Origin: Pleurocapsa sp. FMAR1
GTDB taxonomy: Bacteria; Cyanobacteriota; Cyanobacteriia; Cyanobacteriales; Xenococcaceae
DNA length: 64,000 nt
Reading direction: 5' to 3'
Assembly: GCF_963665995.1 (NCBI RefSeq)
Contig: NZ_OY762512.1
Coordinates: 434,001 to 498,000 of the forward strand
A program made the translations under genes and the position numbers. Under the pieces are notes generated by a model. The model saw nothing but the letters and a program-made list of their open reading frames with translations, made no database searches and was not told the origin of the DNA. Below, in pieces: positions 36,301-44,432 of this stretch (within the stretch, counting starts at the first letter, position 1; each line of letters begins with the position of its first letter).

Positions 36301-36507
36301 ATGGCATTTAAGCTAGGTATCGATCGGCAGCCAATTATGCGCTGTTATGAAGCTCATGGGGAGAAAACTAAACTAACTTTTAAGAATAATATAGATTTAC
36401 AGATTGATAGTTTTATTAATTGCTTAGAAGAAAAACAAGATATTAATAGCATACATAATTATAAAATTCAACCATATCAAATTGTATCTTTAAAATTTAG
36501 AGTTTAA
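33328..36507 (+). CDS. Alpha-mannosidase, glycoside hydrolase family 38
   Basis: About 1059 aa from the GTG at 33328; a TTG at 33319 is also possible and no SD decides. The N-terminal 235 residues form the family's beta-sandwich extension. The catalytic domain begins with FNLLGHAHLDMAWLW, whose His/His/Asp bind zinc (residues about 242-246), and contains the nucleophile Asp in WLPDSFGF (about 356). A three-helix middle (LFNQFHDILPGTSIPEV) and long C-terminal beta domains follow. No signal peptide, so cytoplasmic. It removes alpha-linked mannose from glycans, probably recycling mannose-containing polymers. Neighbour of a GT4 gene transcribed toward it. Confidence 0.9.
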   Translation: MSDNFVPTIEQFIVQLRQLIQLEVQHNWRDITLLSIVNIGNNLAKVNLQECKTAAVNEQGYIVFAKGKQIKWLAQQIIIPPRLQGYPIPGLSLRLVLTWWAEDAQIFINGKLVQQGDLFDSSARVLITNYAQPGQEYLVTIRLISPNHDIGALMRSHLLYEKLDTPENIDPGLIADEVTVLYKYLAQFEPEHLDVLATALDKFNWDNLENGDKFGDDLAELRSSLLPLGRNIKQRRFNLLGHAHLDMAWLWTTDETYEVAERTFKSVLSLQQEFPALTFGHTSPALYQWLEINRPQLFAEIQDAVRLNKWEVLGGMWVEPETNLVSGESLIRQLLYGQQYYQEKFGKITKVAWLPDSFGFTWQLPQIFKQCGIEYFVTGKLHWNDTNKFPLGCFWWESPDGTRLLTLMSPPNVTGVMDTNPITMTDYALDWETQTGLQDIFWLPGVGDHGGGPTRDMLEVAQKWDNSPFFPKIEFSTAIDYFAKISADNSSADNFPVWNDELYLELHRGCYTVHADQKKYNRYCERLLYQAELWSTLATLLCKDRFVDQPLFSIMNRIIGKEGLCQGDWQQLIEIAWKKVLFNQFHDILPGTSIPEVFTEANQDWSDAIAIGKNILHNALGAIASSIKLPTPPQADAQPLVVFNSLNWKRSQVVTIEGSKSRVYDCEGDVVRSQLIKDNQLVFLAKNIPSIGYRLFWLCSNHNSLTSKALEQQNYVLENQYLQVVVNPDTGNLDSIYDRINNKEILRDSGNVIQAFEDRGQYWDAWNIDPEYEQKQLSTTELESIAWINVELIKGIRVVKKLNNSKFIQDYILEPDSSILKINNTVDWQETHVMVKIAFPLNIKSNYVTYEIPCGAIKRTTQPQTAEEKAKWEVSALNWADLTDNDGKYGVSLLNDCKYGYDAKPDLLRLTLLRSSVWPDPQSDKGTHHFTYAIYPHVNDWKKAKTVQKGYELNTPLQTIIPAQNSLNNQQNNQLSPSQELLNLSADNLVLMAFKLGIDRQPIMRCYEAHGEKTKLTFKNNIDLQIDSFINCLEEKQDINSIHNYKIQPYQIVSLKFRV

Positions 36508-36563
36508 CAAAGCCGTTTATGAAAGCAGCTTTAATCTGTGACTTGAACAGTAAGGAAAAAAGT

Positions 36564-36593
36564 CTATTAAAAGCTAATATTAGCTTTTAATAG
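36564..36593. terminator. 30-bp perfect palindrome between convergent genes
   Basis: CTATTAAAAGCTAAT followed by its exact complement ATTAGCTTTTAATAG, with no loop bases, between the converging mannosidase and GT4 genes. AT-rich, with A/T runs on either side, so it can serve as a bidirectional terminator. Confidence 0.6.
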
Positions 36594-36630
36594 TATTAGT
36601 ATGTTTCATACCTCAATTCAGCAACGTTCT

Positions 36631-38076
36631 TTAAGTTACCCTAATATTTCTATCAGCTTTTTCATGCTTCTGATTGACGTTTATACGCTCACTGCTGACA
36701 TTTATATTTAAAAGATCACAATACTGTTGAGCAATAATTTGAGGTATAAAGTTTTGCTTCATATAGACACGTCCAGCATGACCCATTTGTGCAGCCAATG
36801 CAGAATCATCAGCTAGTTTCATAATAAAATTTGCCAGATCTTTACTGTGATTATTATTAAAATAAGCTCCACAGTTAGCATTATCAATTAATTCACGCAG
36901 ATAAGAATGAGGTTCACATATAGCCGCGATCGCTTTTCCCGCAGCCATAATGCCATATACTTTACTTGGGGCAACAACTCCTTCTAAACCAGGTGCGATC
37001 GTTACTAGGGCTAAATCACAGGCAGTTAGAGAATAGGGCAAGTTAGTTCTGTCTTGATATGGCAAAAAGATACAGTTGTTTAAGTTTAATTCGGCTACCG
37101 TTTGGCGGCATATTTCATGTTTAGTTCCCGCACCAATAAACACAAATTGTACTGGTTGGTCTTTGAGTAATTTGATTGCACCCAAAATTGTATCTAAATC
37201 ATGACAAAGACCCAAATTTCCAGAATATAAAACTGTAAATTTTTCATTTATTTTATGTTGTCCAGCAAACCAATTATTTTGTTTCGCCAGAGGTTTAATC
37301 CAATCTGCATCCGCCCAATTATGAACAATAGAAACCTTTTCAGCCAGGCTGGGATGTTTGGCGACAATTCTTTTTTTCATGGTTTCACTTAGCACCACTA
37401 CCTTTTTGCTTTTTCCCCAAACAATAGCATTTACTTTATTCCATAATTTAGCAATGAAACTAATTTCAGAAATTATCTTTAACTCTATAACTGCGTCAGG
37501 ATATAAATCGTAAACTAAACAAACATAATCAATTTTAAATAGCAAATTAGCCAAATAACCAATGACTAAAAGAAAAGGTGGTGCAGTAGTCAACAAAATT
37601 ACATCGTTTTGGCGAGCATTTTTTAATAAGTATAAAGCCGATCTAAAAGTAAATATTAGACCATTCAGGGTTTTTCCACGGATTCTTTGTGACCAAATTT
37701 TAGTAATTCTAGTACGTTGAATCTGAACATTATCTTTGATTTCTAAATTTGAAGCTTGCTTTTTTTCAAAAGCATACCCAGGTTGCCCTGTAAAAACTTT
37801 TACTCGAACATTTTTTTCTCCTAAATGTTTGGCTAACTCTTCAATTAGTTGACCTGTAGCAGCATAATCTGGTGGATAAAACTGCGTAATAATCAGGAGA
37901 TTAAATTTTCTAGATACTAATTTGCTTGTTTTAGTTGTATTGCGAAAAGCTTCAGCAAATAGCTTTTTAGTTTTTTTAGACCAAAGTTTAGATATTTTAC
38001 GCACTACGTTTATTGTTAATGACTGTAGGAATATATCAAAAGAAATACTTATTTTATTATTCCCAAAACATCCCAA
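36631..38076 (-). CDS. GT4 family glycosyltransferase (WcaI-like)
   Basis: Up to 481 aa. The conserved part begins near residue 58 with FNLLIITQFYPPDYAATGQLIEELAKHLG, the donor-side pattern of WcaI/ExpE-type GT4 enzymes. FTVLYSGNLGLCHDLDTI, FIGAGTKHE and the EX7E-type end APSKVYGIMAAGKAIAAICEP mark the UDP-sugar-binding C-domain. The first 55 residues (Lys-rich, no homology seen) may be non-coding, in which case the start is internal; no good SD distinguishes. Makes an exopolysaccharide or glycolipid linkage; the sugar is unknown. No wzx/wzy genes nearby. Confidence 0.85.
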   Translation of the reverse strand: MGCFGNNKISISFDIFLQSLTINVVRKISKLWSKKTKKLFAEAFRNTTKTSKLVSRKFNLLIITQFYPPDYAATGQLIEELAKHLGEKNVRVKVFTGQPGYAFEKKQASNLEIKDNVQIQRTRITKIWSQRIRGKTLNGLIFTFRSALYLLKNARQNDVILLTTAPPFLLVIGYLANLLFKIDYVCLVYDLYPDAVIELKIISEISFIAKLWNKVNAIVWGKSKKVVVLSETMKKRIVAKHPSLAEKVSIVHNWADADWIKPLAKQNNWFAGQHKINEKFTVLYSGNLGLCHDLDTILGAIKLLKDQPVQFVFIGAGTKHEICRQTVAELNLNNCIFLPYQDRTNLPYSLTACDLALVTIAPGLEGVVAPSKVYGIMAAGKAIAAICEPHSYLRELIDNANCGAYFNNNHSKDLANFIMKLADDSALAAQMGHAGRVYMKQNFIPQIIAQQYCDLLNINVSSERINVNQKHEKADRNIRVT

Positions 38077-38226
38077 TTTCTATCAGCCAAAAACAACATA
38101 TTTACTAAAACACTTACAAGCTTGATGTCTTATAAAGTACGCTATTAAATTACATATTTATAAAATATAGGTAGCTGGGTGAAATTAAATATAAAATGGT
38201 GATCAAAATATATTCGTCCAATCCAA

Positions 38227-39195
38227 ATGAGTGATAACTGGCAAGCGTCGCAAGTAGAAAACAAAATTGGCATTAATTTTAAATACGATCAAACCCTTCG
38301 CTTGGCTCTAATTCATCCTTCCTATGCCAAGCAACTTAATGAGCCTGAGATTAATAATCAGCGTTTGGAATATCTTGGTGAAACGATTTTAAATTTAGTC
38401 GTAGTTGATTATCTTTTCTGGAACTTTTCCCATTTTCAAGTTGGTAAGCTCAAGGCGTTGCGGGATAAGATTATTGAAACAGATAGGTTGACTACACTTT
38501 GGTACGATCTTCAGCTTGGGGAGGCATATCCATTTTTAGCTTTAGCAGAAGAAAGACACCGCCTGAGGGTTAAACAAAATAATCCTTTTGAAAAGGGATT
38601 CAAGGCTTTAATTGGCGCAATATTTATCGATCGCGGTTTTTCTCAGACACGCAACTGGCTGCACAAACGTTTGATTGTGCCAATGCTAAAAAAATATTTA
38701 AAACCAGAGTTAGAGCATTCTGCCACCGACAAGCATTTACAGTTTTTAGGTGAAGCTTTACTACAAGCGGTAGCAGTAGATTATCTGTATCATCATATTC
38801 TTCAGGCAAATCCGACTAAGTTAAAACCTCTGACGAAAAAAATAACTTCCAAAGATAGTCAAAATAAATACCTAAAGCAGATCTCAGAATCAGACTGGTC
38901 AAAAATTGTGCCAGAAAAAGATAAACCTAAATCTTTTAAAGACTTGCTTGCCGCAATGTATCTTTATTTAGATAGGGAAAACAGTAAGAGCAGCTTTCGT
39001 AAAACTAGTAGTTTCTTTGCCGAAAAATGCTTAGAAGATGACGAAATCATGGAAACAGCGATCGCTTTGTTGCTCAAAGATGGTAAGCCTCAAAAATGGA
39101 TTATTCACCAGGTGATGGGCTATCCTAGCAACAGATACAACGAGGGACGAGAAAAATTTTACAGATTAACAGGACAATCAGCAGAATCGAACTAA
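38227..39195 (+). CDS. Tandem RNase III-fold protein without catalytic residues
   Basis: 322 aa. Two RNase III domains in a row: residues 12-150 with signature QRLEYLGETIL (46-55), and about 165-260 with KHLQFLGEALL (169-179). No double-stranded-RNA-binding domain. The catalytic set is broken twice. Domain 1 keeps Glu48 but has Glu52 for Asp, and the downstream D-x-x-E pair is Lys123/Lys126 (EKGFKALIGAIF). Domain 2 has Gln172 and Glu176 and Lys235/Lys238 (PKSFKDLLAAMY). So it should fold and perhaps bind RNA but not cleave it, as in mitochondrial ribosomal RNase III-like proteins. It is distinct from mini-III, which is a single active domain. Confidence 0.8.
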   Translation: MSDNWQASQVENKIGINFKYDQTLRLALIHPSYAKQLNEPEINNQRLEYLGETILNLVVVDYLFWNFSHFQVGKLKALRDKIIETDRLTTLWYDLQLGEAYPFLALAEERHRLRVKQNNPFEKGFKALIGAIFIDRGFSQTRNWLHKRLIVPMLKKYLKPELEHSATDKHLQFLGEALLQAVAVDYLYHHILQANPTKLKPLTKKITSKDSQNKYLKQISESDWSKIVPEKDKPKSFKDLLAAMYLYLDRENSKSSFRKTSSFFAEKCLEDDEIMETAIALLLKDGKPQKWIIHQVMGYPSNRYNEGREKFYRLTGQSAESN

Positions 39196-39201
39196 CTTAA
39201 A

Positions 39202-39483
39202 TTAATTATTTCGATAGTCTGGACAATCAATTGCCTGCTCGGTATTGGCAACATGAGGATTTACGGTACATTTGAGACGATAATCCCCAGTAAAAAAACG
39301 GCATTTAGTACAGGGGATCTGGTGCATTTCTTTAGCTCTGGCTACCGTATCCATAACAAAACTTAGCAAACTCCAGGCAACAAGTCCTAATATAGAACAC
39401 GCTCCAATAAAACGGAGTTGGAGCATTACTGGTTTAAACAAACTGGCAAAATGAACAGCGAATTGAAACACAGCTAATAGCAA
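39202..39483 (-). CDS. Small membrane protein with four-cysteine tail
   Basis: Up to 93 aa from a TTG at 39483; an internal ATG at residue 20 would leave 74 aa. A hydrophobic region with one long span (about 23-45, LRFIGACSILGLVAWSLLSFV) is followed by a soluble tail CTKCRFFTGDYRLKCTVNP...DCPDY with four cysteines in C-x2-C...C...C order, suitable for a zinc or iron-sulfur site. Looks like a conserved cyanobacterial protein, but I cannot name it. The converging stop lies 6 nt from that of the RNase III-like gene. Confidence 0.6.
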   Translation of the reverse strand: MLLAVFQFAVHFASLFKPVMLQLRFIGACSILGLVAWSLLSFVMDTVARAKEMHQIPCTKCRFFTGDYRLKCTVNPHVANTEQAIDCPDYRNN

Positions 39484-39571
39484 TCAATGAACTTAGTTTA
39501 TTAAGTCATTATTATGACACATATTAAATTTATTAAATTGACAAATCTAATATTAGGTCAAGAAATATTAA

Positions 39572-40456
39572 TTAAATTCGACTTTTGATAATTTGGAATA
39601 TCTGCATGATTTGTTGCTTATTGAAAGTTTTTAACAACGCCAATGCTGCGCCCTGGGGATCTTTGGGTATAGATACTGTACCAACTACAGCACCAGCAGT
39701 TCCCCCAGCCGATGCTGCTAGCTGCTGTAGATTTCGACTAGGAACTAATTTATTTGTTTGACCAGAGTTTAAATAGTCTCCCGCCTGCTTAATTTCTTTG
39801 ATAACTACCTGGGCGATAGTATTGTAAGGATATTTCTTATTAGTAATTGCTGTTTGAGTTGTAGATACCAGCTTTTGCCAATTTGCTTCATTAGGAGCTA
39901 TTTCACCCAGCTTTTTACAGGCAATATGCAGTTTTTGTCTGCTTTCTGGGCTATCTGGCTGCTTAAACAATAGCAGCATTTGTTTGAGGATTGTGGTTAC
40001 TTTTTGGCTAACATCAGCATTTTCTGCTGAACTACCTAATAGTAGCTGTTGAAGATATTGATCTAATAGAGCAAAATTAGATTCTGCCTGCTTCAAAATT
40101 TCTACAGCATCTCGATCGCTAAAATCGGCAGAGTTTTCTAGACGTTCAATTAGATCTTGAAGATGATCGTAGCCATTAAGGAACAGTGTTTCCAGCTTTT
40201 GATCGACATCTACAGGATTGTCTTTAAGAATTTTAAAAGAATCTTCTAAACGATGAGCAGTTTTTTGAATACTTGTATAACCCAGCATTGCAGCACCACC
40301 TTTGACTGAATGAGCAGCCCGAAACATTTCATTAACAGTTTCTGCATCCTTTACAGATTTTGCTAGCTGTAAAATGCCTTGCTCTAAGGTTTGCAAATGT
40401 TCTTTCGCTTCTTCTATAAAATATCCTAGAATCCTTTGCTGATTAGCTGTATCCAA
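39572..40456 (-). CDS. Hpt (histidine phosphotransfer) domain protein
   Basis: About 294 aa if started at TTG 40456, which follows the strong GGGGGAT SD; an upstream TTG at 40507 is the alternative. N-terminal Hpt domain of five helices with the phosphorylatable His in FRAAHSVKGGAAMLG. The rest (about 115-294) is helical without a kinase, CheW or receiver domain and ends with a Gly/Ala stretch and FNKQQIMQIFQI. The N-terminus resembles CheA P1, but the protein is a stand-alone phosphotransfer intermediate, perhaps linking a hybrid kinase to a response regulator encoded elsewhere. Confidence 0.82.
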   Translation of the reverse strand: MDTANQQRILGYFIEEAKEHLQTLEQGILQLAKSVKDAETVNEMFRAAHSVKGGAAMLGYTSIQKTAHRLEDSFKILKDNPVDVDQKLETLFLNGYDHLQDLIERLENSADFSDRDAVEILKQAESNFALLDQYLQQLLLGSSAENADVSQKVTTILKQMLLLFKQPDSPESRQKLHIACKKLGEIAPNEANWQKLVSTTQTAITNKKYPYNTIAQVVIKEIKQAGDYLNSGQTNKLVPSRNLQQLAASAGGTAGAVVGTVSIPKDPQGAALALLKTFNKQQIMQIFQIIKSRI

Positions 40457-40520
40457 AGCTTCTATCCCCCGTTTTTTGAACTTCGTAAAAGTGCATATAT
40501 AAAGCAATATAAAGACAAGT

Positions 40521-41243
40521 TTATCCCAGACTACTTAAATTGGGTAGTTGATCTTCAATATCCAATGAAGATGAATCACGATTTAACCAAAATGAGCTAA
40601 TTCCTGCATTCTTTGCTCCTTGATAATCTTCAATCAGACTGTCTCCAATATGCCATGCTTGTTTAGCAATAATATAGTGTTTTTTTAAAGCAATTTCAAA
40701 AATATTTTGGTCTGGTTTAGCAAATCCTACAGCAGAAGAAATTGTCAGACTAGTGAAAAACTGCTCTAGTTCAAGCAACTTTAGCACAGTAATTAAGCGG
40801 GTATCAAAATTAGAAATAACTCCCAATTGAATGCCTTGCTGCTGCCAAAGCTGCAAAGTAGGAATAACATCAGAAAATACATACCAAGGTTCTTTAGTGG
40901 CAAAATATAAATATATATCCTGAAAAAAGTCAGCAAAATTACTGAAATTTTCTAGTACACCAATCTGTGCCAATGCAATCTGAACTACATTTTTCCACCA
41001 AGCAAATTCTTGTTGCTTAATCGACTCTAATTCGGTAGTAGAAAATGCTAAAGGAGGAGCAGATTTAAAGCTTCTAAGAAAAGCACTATTAAGTAATTTA
41101 GCATCTACTTTTACTCCATGTTTGAGAGCGTATTCTTGATATATTTCGCCAACGCTGCTTTTGAGATCGAACAATGTTCCCATCGCATCTAAAAAGATTA
41201 CGTTCGGTAAATTTTGGGCTGAGGATGAGAGTGTCATAGGCAA
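40521..41243 (-). CDS. HAD superfamily hydrolase, haloacid-dehalogenase type motif
   Basis: 240 aa subfamily IA. Motif I is FLDAMGTLFD with nucleophile Asp19 but Met21 where phosphatases have the general acid Asp. The DAxGTLFD pattern is that of L-2-haloacid dehalogenases and HDHD3-like proteins. Motif II is GVISNFD; motif III/IV are VGFAKPD and HIGDSLIEDYQGAKNAG. The helical cap occupies about 27-105. The missing acid suggests it is not an ordinary phosphatase; the substrate is unknown. Confidence 0.82.
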   Translation of the reverse strand: MPMTLSSSAQNLPNVIFLDAMGTLFDLKSSVGEIYQEYALKHGVKVDAKLLNSAFLRSFKSAPPLAFSTTELESIKQQEFAWWKNVVQIALAQIGVLENFSNFADFFQDIYLYFATKEPWYVFSDVIPTLQLWQQQGIQLGVISNFDTRLITVLKLLELEQFFTSLTISSAVGFAKPDQNIFEIALKKHYIIAKQAWHIGDSLIEDYQGAKNAGISSFWLNRDSSSLDIEDQLPNLSSLG

Positions 41244-41280
41244 AGATTGATTTGGCTAAGGAATGAGAATTGAATACAAT

Positions 41281-41330
41281 TCAAAATTTAAATTTGGTGC
41301 GTTACGCTTACGCTAACAACACCCTACTTA
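41281..41330. repeat. GGTGCGTTACGCTTACGCTAAC repeat
   Basis: GTGCGTTACGCTTACGCTAAC (around 41298-41320) is a widespread cyanobacterial intergenic repeat motif. It lies between the HAD and acyltransferase genes. Confidence 0.4.
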
Positions 41331-41372
41331 TACATAGTCTGTAAATTGTTTGGTTGACGATTCTATGAGTAA

Positions 41373-42548
41373 TTAATTTAGATAGGCTTGAACTTGTTGC
41401 TGTATTTCTTGAGTTAGATTATTAATTACTTGTTGGCGAGAAGAATCACTGTTTATATTTTGATAATATTTTTTAAGGTTAATTGGTGTAGCAGTTTTAA
41501 CCACTGCCTGACGTAATCCTTTAGGTTTAGGTCTATCTATATTGAATACTTCTCTCTCCAGACGATCTAAAGTAGCAAAAAACCTTTCTGGGGTAGGATT
41601 ATCTGCTACGTAACCATCATAGATTGCATCAAAATTAAGCAAGCGAACAGTAGTTTGATAAAGATGTTCGTAATTTATCTGAGATTGTTTGGCTGTAGTA
41701 TTATCTAAAGATCTTAAAATTGCCTGAACCTTATAAATCCTTTCTCGATTGGGTAGCTCAGTTGCAGGTGTAATATCTAGTTTCTCTTCGCAATAGTCTA
41801 ATAAGTGCTTTCTTAGATACTCAATGCGTTGATTCCAATCTGTTAAATCGAGAGTTACATTATATTCAGCTTCTAAATTAGCTAGTACTTGAGCAGATAT
41901 AGCTCTTAAGCGTAAATAAAAATCTTCTTTGACTGGCTGGATGGATAAAGCTGCCTCTAAACCGCCTAGAGATTCTGCAATTTTGGCATCTGTAGCCTGG
42001 GGATAAGTATACTTTAAGCTTACAGGTACTAAATAAAAATCGGGTATATCTGCTTCTTGTTTAATTAGCTTCTCCATCGCCTTAAAAGATAGCTCAATTG
42101 CTCCTGTGCGAAAAGGAATTACGGTATCATTTTGATAGGAGCAACCGCCTTCTGGAAAAATTACTAGCTTAGATTCAGGCTGCTGAAGTATTTGCAGAGT
42201 TTGCTTGATGCTATAGCGATCGCCAACTCCGCGCCGAATTGAATAAACTCCTACCATAGGCATCAGCTTGCCGATTAAGCCCGCAAAAGCTTCGTAAGCC
42301 ACAATATAATGAAATAGCTGCCCTAAACGTGCAGACAAAAGAAATACTACTAGTCCATCATCTAGATTAGAATGATTTGGCAGATAGACTACTCGCTGAT
42401 GAGAAATTGCTTTTAATTGAGCCACGTCGCGATCGTCAATTACGAATTTTATTTTGTATCCAAAGTAAGCTACAAGATAGAAAATGCTTTGGATTAAGCG
42501 AGTAAATAAAGGATTTAACTGGGGCGGTATGAATCTTGCATCAGACAT
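41373..42548 (-). CDS. PlsC-type 1-acyl-glycerol-phosphate acyltransferase
   Basis: 391 aa. Acyltransferase block I is PNHSNLDDG with the HX4D catalytic pair (His58, Asp63 region), block II YSIRRGVGDR and block III IFPEGGCSYQN, then PFRTGAIELSFKAM and a VPVSLKY strand. About 180 residues beyond the usual PlsC domain (from about 210) are helical and of unknown role. One weak hydrophobic segment near 15-33 may anchor it to the membrane. Likely transfers acyl groups in phospholipid or glycolipid synthesis. Confidence 0.85.
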   Translation of the reverse strand: MSDARFIPPQLNPLFTRLIQSIFYLVAYFGYKIKFVIDDRDVAQLKAISHQRVVYLPNHSNLDDGLVVFLLSARLGQLFHYIVAYEAFAGLIGKLMPMVGVYSIRRGVGDRYSIKQTLQILQQPESKLVIFPEGGCSYQNDTVIPFRTGAIELSFKAMEKLIKQEADIPDFYLVPVSLKYTYPQATDAKIAESLGGLEAALSIQPVKEDFYLRLRAISAQVLANLEAEYNVTLDLTDWNQRIEYLRKHLLDYCEEKLDITPATELPNRERIYKVQAILRSLDNTTAKQSQINYEHLYQTTVRLLNFDAIYDGYVADNPTPERFFATLDRLEREVFNIDRPKPKGLRQAVVKTATPINLKKYYQNINSDSSRQQVINNLTQEIQQQVQAYLN

Positions 42549-42603
42549 GGAGATATCTTTTTACTATAGCTGTTCTTCCCTACCTATAAATTGCCATAGC
42601 AGA

Positions 42604-43794
42604 TCAGGATGACAATAGTTCAACTAGAGGTTGAGTAATCCAGTTTAGCCCAACCGTTAGCTGATGTTTTAAAGTTGGTAAACGATAGAGATAGATTAAG
42701 CGACGGGCTATATAAGCCATTGAGCCATCTAATTTTATTCCCAAACCGCTGATCGTGGCGTTATCTACCCCCAAAGTCATCATTTCACCTAAAGGCTGAT
42801 AGCGGAAAGATAACAAGGGACGGTTAGTAGCAGATGCCCACAAATTCCAGGCACAATAGTCAGACTGTTGAAAAGCAACCTGTGCCGTAGCGGGAACTGG
42901 GTTACCCTCAGCATCGTAGCAGTCAGCCACATCGCCGATCGCATAGACATCATCTCTACCCTTAACTAACAGGTTTGGTTCAATTTTAAGCAGCCCTTTT
43001 TCGTTTTGTTCTAGAGGAAGTTTGGTGACTAACTCCGAAATCTGATTACCAACTGTCCACAATACCAAATCTACAGGTATGACATCAGTTTGCCCTTTAT
43101 ATTCAAGGGATATACTCTGGGCTTCAAGCTGTGCTACCTCTGTTTCTAAATCCTGCCAAATATGATTTTTTTCTAAAGCTTCAATTGCAGTTTCACGATT
43201 GAAATCAGGACTATCCTTGAGGATCTGTTCACCTCTTTCTATAATGCGAATTCTCCCTTTTTCACCTAAACGGGCTGCTAGCTTACAAGCCAACTCTACC
43301 CCGCTATAACCACCGCCAACTACTGCCACTCTAATTTTATCGTGGTTAGCTTCTTCTAGTAATCTTAGTTCTTCCTGGAGGCGAAAGGCATCGTTTAGAG
43401 AACGAAATGGGAGAGCGTATTCCTTTGCTCCTGGTACAATATCTACAGGAGTTTTGCCACCTGTAGCCAGAACCAATTTATCGTAATCAATTGTTATATC
43501 GCCATCGACAGTGACTTTTTTGGCTTCAATATCAATATCGGTAACGCTACCCTGCTGAAACATCACCCCTGTATTTGCCAAAATTTCAGCAAAGGGCGGT
43601 GCTATTTCCCAACTTTGCATTTCTTCGGTGATTAGTTCATACAACAGGGGAGAAAACAAAAAGCGATCGCTCTTATCAATCAGAGTAATCTCTGGCTTGG
43701 CTCCGTTTTGCCAAGGGAATTCACTCAGTCTTAAGGCGGTATATAAACCCCCAAATCCACCACCAACGATACAAATCCGCGATTTTTCGCTCAT
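42604..43794 (-). CDS. ndbB: Type II NAD(P)H dehydrogenase / demethylphylloquinone reductase NdbB
   Basis: 396 aa. FAD-binding fold RICIVGGGFGGLYTALRL (5-22), EMQSWEIAPPF, NAD(P)-binding fold RVAVVGGGYSGVELACKLAARLGEKGRI (about 155-182) and the flavin motif DDVYAIGDVAD, with the C-terminal AWNLWA...RYQPLGEMMTLG...LYRLPTLKHQLTVGLNW typical of Synechocystis NdbB (Slr1743). NdbB reduces the demethyl-naphthoquinone before the last methylation of phylloquinone and may also feed the quinone pool. I chose NdbB over NdbA/C by remembered end-to-end similarity and lack of a C-terminal extension. Confidence 0.8.
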   Translation of the reverse strand: MSEKSRICIVGGGFGGLYTALRLSEFPWQNGAKPEITLIDKSDRFLFSPLLYELITEEMQSWEIAPPFAEILANTGVMFQQGSVTDIDIEAKKVTVDGDITIDYDKLVLATGGKTPVDIVPGAKEYALPFRSLNDAFRLQEELRLLEEANHDKIRVAVVGGGYSGVELACKLAARLGEKGRIRIIERGEQILKDSPDFNRETAIEALEKNHIWQDLETEVAQLEAQSISLEYKGQTDVIPVDLVLWTVGNQISELVTKLPLEQNEKGLLKIEPNLLVKGRDDVYAIGDVADCYDAEGNPVPATAQVAFQQSDYCAWNLWASATNRPLLSFRYQPLGEMMTLGVDNATISGLGIKLDGSMAYIARRLIYLYRLPTLKHQLTVGLNWITQPLVELLSS

Positions 43795-43972
43795 AAGATT
43801 ACTTAGCTTAAGCCAACAAGCTAATTATTTTGGTTAACTTATGTTGATTCTAGCGACTTTAGCAGATTTTTGATCTTGAACTAAGTAATTAAGTGAGAGA
43901 AGATTTTACCTAGCGCGATCGCTAAGCAAATATCTGCTAAGTTAATTAATAGTTCTTAGAACCTGATAATTT

Positions 43973-44179
43973 ATGAATTCCGACCAAAAATTTGCTTTAT
44001 TAGTCCTTGGTATCCCTTTAATCGGTCTAGTTTACTGTGGTTTGGGATTAGCGATTATGAGTTCTAGCATGACCGTTAGAACCCATCCTGTAGCTTCTGG
44101 AGCAATTTTTATTCTGTTGCCGTTTGGCATTGCTGCTTCTACTTGGATTTCCGCTTCAGCTAAAGCCTATAAAAAGTAA
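43973..44179 (+). CDS. Small two-span membrane protein, unknown
   Basis: 68 aa. Two hydrophobic segments (about 7-29 and 43-60) joined by a short polar loop (SSMTVRTHP), ending AKAYKK. ATG start. The composition and clean stop make it a likely real gene, but I recognise no family. It is followed closely by tandem repeats. Confidence 0.55.
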   Translation: MNSDQKFALLVLGIPLIGLVYCGLGLAIMSSSMTVRTHPVASGAIFILLPFGIAASTWISASAKAYKK

Positions 44180-44215
44180 TATTAACTGATGTTACGCACT
44201 CATCGATCTTAGGGG

Positions 44216-44241
44216 CTTGGGGACTTGGGGACTTGGAGAAT
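44216..44241. repeat. GGGGACTT tandem repeat
   Basis: GGGGCTT-GGGGACTT-GGGGACTT-GGAG. Similar octamers occur at 59320-59350. Confidence 0.7.
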
Positions 44242-44265
44242 AATTTTCTACCTGCGTAGTTGCTC

Positions 44266-44350
44266 CTCGACACCCGACACCCCGACACCCGACACCCGAC
44301 ACCCCGACACCCCGACACCCCGACACCCCGACACCCCGTCACCCCGTCAC
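44266..44350. repeat. GACACCC(C) minisatellite
   Basis: About eleven head-to-tail units of 7 or 8 nt (CGACACC and CGACACCC) ending with two CGTCACCC variants. Pure C/A/G composition with strand asymmetry. No unique spacers, so not CRISPR. Lies 100 nt before glcD. Confidence 0.9.
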
Positions 44351-44432
44351 AGCAGTTAAATTAAATACGTAACGTCAGATATTGATAGTCAGATATCATT
44401 GTTAATACGGGTAAATTAACAGAGATTTGGTC

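Noticed and set aside
44266-44350. CRISPR-like array of GACACCC units
   Set aside because: Units are 7-8 nt, contiguous and without unique spacers; no cas gene is nearby. It is a minisatellite.
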